64,000 nt of DNA from Meandrina meandrites. Lineage: Eukaryota > Cnidaria > Anthozoa > Scleractinia > Meandrinidae. Below are positions 61,405 through 64,000 of the stretch, piece after piece. Numbering within the stretch: the first letter of the stretch is position 1; every line of letters starts with the position of its first letter. The stretch is taken from NCBI GenBank assembly GCA_963693305.1, contig OY855912.1, forward strand, positions 3,412,001 through 3,476,000, written 5' to 3'. Under the pieces are notes generated by a model. The model was not told where the DNA came from. It did not search any database and saw only the letters and a list, made by a program, of their open reading frames with translations. The translations under genes were made by a program, and so were the position numbers.

Positions 61405-61417
61405 GTCGTCATCGTCG

Positions 61418-61461
<44 letters not shown>

Positions 61462-63379
61462 ATTATCATTATCATCATCATCATTATCATCATCATCACT
61501 ACCATTATCGTCCTCGTCATCATTGCTCAGTATGTGTTTTTTAACAATTATTCCACGAGCGCACGTTTGCTATAACGATTTTATATCCAATAAGCGCGAG
61601 TGGAATAATTGTTTTATTAAAAACGCCCACCAAAATTGCAATATTTGAGCGCTCCAGCTGTTTTCGTTGACGCGTAGCGGCTACGATGTTTGTGGTCAAT
61701 GGTATATGAGCTCATATACCATTGCCTGTTAACCAATCAAAACGCAGGAATTGCAATATACCATTGCTTGTTTTTAATAAATATACATATTTTAGAAGAA
61801 TATTAGCCGCTAGAAATACTTACATCATTGAAATTATCCAGTGTGTGCCTAACGAAAATGGAAAAAAAAGGTATAATTCATGTAATAAAAAACGGTGCTT
61901 TCAATTTTTAAATGAATAACGATTATATTTACCAGCACTCTCCGCTGCTACGTCAAACAGTGAAATGCCCATCAAGGTAATCGTTGGAGCAATGGTAAGA
62001 GGTCCAATGAAAGGAAGAAGAAATCCTATCATACCAGTAAGAGAGACTGTAATTTGAACCAAAGATGTCATCATTACAGCACCTTGCATCTATAGAAAAA
62101 AGGAGAAAAATGGATCATTGTGGGCTTCGAATTTAATGCAGTTTTCTTAAGAGCTGTTATGCTTTAGACATGGTACGAAAGCGACAAATGAATAATCGTT
62201 TAGCTCATGGCTAAGTTACGATGAGGCGTGATATTAAAGCGTCAACGAAATAATCGTTTGCTTCATGGGTAAGCCATGAAGATTGATATGTTGAGTGGTG
62301 GGAGGACATATTACACTGATAATTTGTGGATGGTTGCAGCAGTCTCACCGCATAAATGTAGCGATCGTCCTAGCGTGTCTATCTGACAGTAAACGCGCAG
62401 TTCCTTAGAGAACAGTGTTGTCACGCTGCTCTGCTGTTTTTTGAGCAAGGCATCATTGTTGTCAGTGGCGGATCTAGGAGAGGGGCCCGGGGGGCCCGGG
62501 CCTCCGCCTTATTTTTCGGAAATAACGCATTTCTTTGAAGTGCCTGAATTATCTTCGCAGAATTCAACATCCATAGTCAAGCCTTAGCTGAAGGTCTGCA
62601 TCCGCTACTGGTTGTCACTCGTTTGCTTAACTGTCAGACAATCCTGTGAGGCATTCCAGTTATATTTTTGCATGTGGAATTCACATCCAAATTTAGTTCA
62701 GCCAATCTTCCTTATTTGCTTTTTTGCAAAACGGAGGGTTAATGTCCAATATTTTTCTTTCTATTTGAGTGCTTTATACACCATTTACATATTGTCGTAA
62801 TAATGGGGACCATAGATCAACTCACAAGTCAATTGAAATAAAGAAGCTATTTTGGGTGCGTGAAAACCAATCCAGGCTATCGCGATTTCGTTTTGGAATT
62901 TACTTGCCTGAATGGCAGGTGTGGACGGCTGGACAGACGGATAGACTGAGTGAATTATTTTCGAATACACACTAAACTTACCTCTCTCATGCGAATCTTC
63001 CAGATTTCATCATCATACATTAATGGTGAGCTTTCAGTCGAGTTCCCAATACCTTGAAGAAAAAAAGCATTGATCATTTTGTATTGAGGTAAAGAGTAAT
63101 GCATTTTCAATGCGCCTTAAACCAAGGGACATTTTCTAAGAGTCTTAACAGATATATTCCATTTCTGTACGCATCTCGATGTAACTTCTTTACTGTACCT
63201 CCACACTAATCGATTTAGTTATAAAACGTTATATGCAAATGTTAAAAACTATAGACCAAACTGTGGAATAGTAAACAAACTGACCTTCAAGTTTTGGGCA
63301 TAGAAACTTTGGCAGAGCCAAGATGGACAGCGCCGGAGAAACAAATGCTAAAGAACCTCCCCCTTGGACAATAGGAAGC
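58059..63379 (-). CDS. SLC23: SLC23-type sodium-coupled nucleobase/ascorbate transporter, copy B (5' end outside window)
   Basis: Nine exons on the - strand correspond one to one with copy A: 63379-63285, 63052-62982, 62089-61933, 61848-61824 (25 nt), 61240-61120, 60629-60473, 60365-60112, 59298-59025 and 58372-58059. All but the last are equal in length to the copy A exons, with consensus splice sites. Key motifs are kept: [42 protein letters not shown]. Differences are few and conservative (for instance VGSL for VGSR, VAAESAG for VAAKSAG). The last exon adds 103 residues and ends [16 protein letters not shown], 11 residues longer than copy A. The QH-motif exon and the N-terminus must lie beyond position 64000. 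Role as for copy A: a Na+-coupled plasma-membrane symporter, substrate undecided. Confidence 0.92.
61361..61525. repeat. (TCATCA/TCGTCA)n microsatellite in SLC23 copy B intron
   Basis: About 160 bp of TCA/TCG triplets. It creates spurious poly-Ser, poly-His and poly-Met frames. Copy A has only a short relic (about 23972-24020). Confidence 0.95.
61697..61724. repeat. Perfect 28-bp palindrome
   Basis: CAATGGTATATGAG is followed at once by its exact complement. It lies inside about 230 bp of sequence (61545-61775) present in copy B but not in copy A, which also has AATTATTCCAC..GTGGAATAATT arms. Probably part of an inserted foldback element. Confidence 0.85.
62463..62610. mobile_element. 148-bp MITE in SLC23 copy B intron
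   Basis: The ends CAGTGGCGGATCTAGG and GCATCCGCTACTG are inverted; the left part has GGGGCCCGGGGGGCCCGGG. GTTGT flanks both sides. The matching intron of copy A has the uninterrupted site (CATCATTTTTGTCACTCG at about 24710), which shows both its limits and its age relative to the duplication. Confidence 0.85.
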
Positions 63380-63693
63380 CTGCAAACAATCAGGAACGAA
63401 TAGAAATGTAACGAAATGAACCAGAATTAACCGGAATGGTACCGGAATGAACAAAAATGACGCAAAAATGATCCGAGTTTGCACCGGAATGAAAGGAAGA
63501 CTAGCGAAAGATAGATGTCAACTGCTTAATAATAACTTATTTATCCGTAGTCGAGTGTCACAAGTTAGTTTTTAGATGCTATCACTTGAAATTTAAAGAA
63601 TTTTTTTAATCCGCCACGATGAAGTCTACGAGAGCTAAGTATCCATACAAACTCTATGTCAAGCCAGCCAGACTTAAAGTTCTGTTATAAAAA

Positions 63694-63801
63694 TTCTTCT
63701 TTATTAGGATAGTCAAACATTGGAATTCGCTACCTAGGGACATTGTAGAGGCTGAAAGCCTTCAGCTTTTTAATCCAAGCTTAAATTACACAAATTTTTA
63801 A
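63694..63801 (+). mobile_element. LINE ORF2 C-terminal fragment upstream of SLC23 copy B exon 4
   Basis: FFFIRIVKHWNSLPRDIVEA, then ESLQLFNPSLNYTNF and a stop: the usual end of a non-LTR retrotransposon ORF2. The 3' UTR follows to about 63990. It is antisense to the transporter and lies in its intron. Confidence 0.75.
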
Positions 63802-64000
63802 TTATGTTTTCTTTTTCCTATTTTATCTGTATTCATTTTTAGGGAGTTTTTCATGTAAGGTTAACCTCCTAACCTCCTTTTTTCTTTACCATTTTCTTAA
63901 TATTGCATAATATATATGTATCTGTTTAATCGTGTTTCTCATGTACTGAAGCTTGTGCATCTTAAATAAAGTATGTTTGTTATATTATGATATGGTTTAG

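Noticed and set aside
61323..61648. Poly-His, poly-Ser and poly-Met frames
   Set aside because: Translations of a TCA/TCG microsatellite in an intron.

Overview
The window is nuclear DNA from an animal, most likely an anthozoan cnidarian such as a reef coral; this assignment is inferred from gene and repeat content and was not tested by a search. Coding sequence is sparse, split by GT..AG introns and AT-rich. The space between genes is packed with small inverted-repeat DNA transposons, LINE tails, tRNA-derived SINEs and microsatellites. There is no operon, CRISPR array or prokaryotic feature.

Region 1 (1-17 kb) holds three paralogous rhodopsin-like (class A) GPCR genes with one shared four-exon layout: gene 1 on + (1460-4282), gene 2 on - (7591-9351, with a broken first exon at 10316-10423) and gene 3 on - (13818-16633). 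The exons carry TM1; TM2-TM3 with the ERY motif; TM4-TM5; and TM6-TM7 with NPFVY. All three lack the proline of the usual CWxP motif. An extra truncated copy of exon 2 lies in intron 1 of gene 1.

Region 2 (about 19.8-27.9 kb) and region 4 (about 57.8-63.5 kb) are two copies of one SLC23-type nucleobase/ascorbate transporter gene, both on the - strand. Copy A is almost complete (11 exons found, including a 25-nt microexon). Copy B shows exons 4-12, and its 5' end lies beyond the window. Introns and downstream flank are also similar, so this is a segmental duplication of roughly 5.8 kb. The copies differ by later transposon insertions and by a 5-nt indel that changes the C-terminus.

Region 3 (28-57.5 kb) has no convincing host gene. 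It contains LINE 3' ends, a 640-bp block with a 66-bp minisatellite present twice almost unchanged, a 301-bp repeat, nested TTAA-flanked elements, a foldback element full of ATCGAT motifs, a 1.6-kb inverted-repeat element that carries a frameshifted EXO1/XPG-like nuclease remnant and is itself interrupted by a 343-bp hairpin, inverted arrays of a 15-bp repeat, and two dispersed repeats in opposite orientations.

The GPCRs would act as plasma-membrane receptors (ligand unknown) and the SLC23 proteins as sodium-coupled membrane importers. Nothing in the sequence links the two families functionally. The most unusual material is the layered transposon architecture between 39 and 53 kb.
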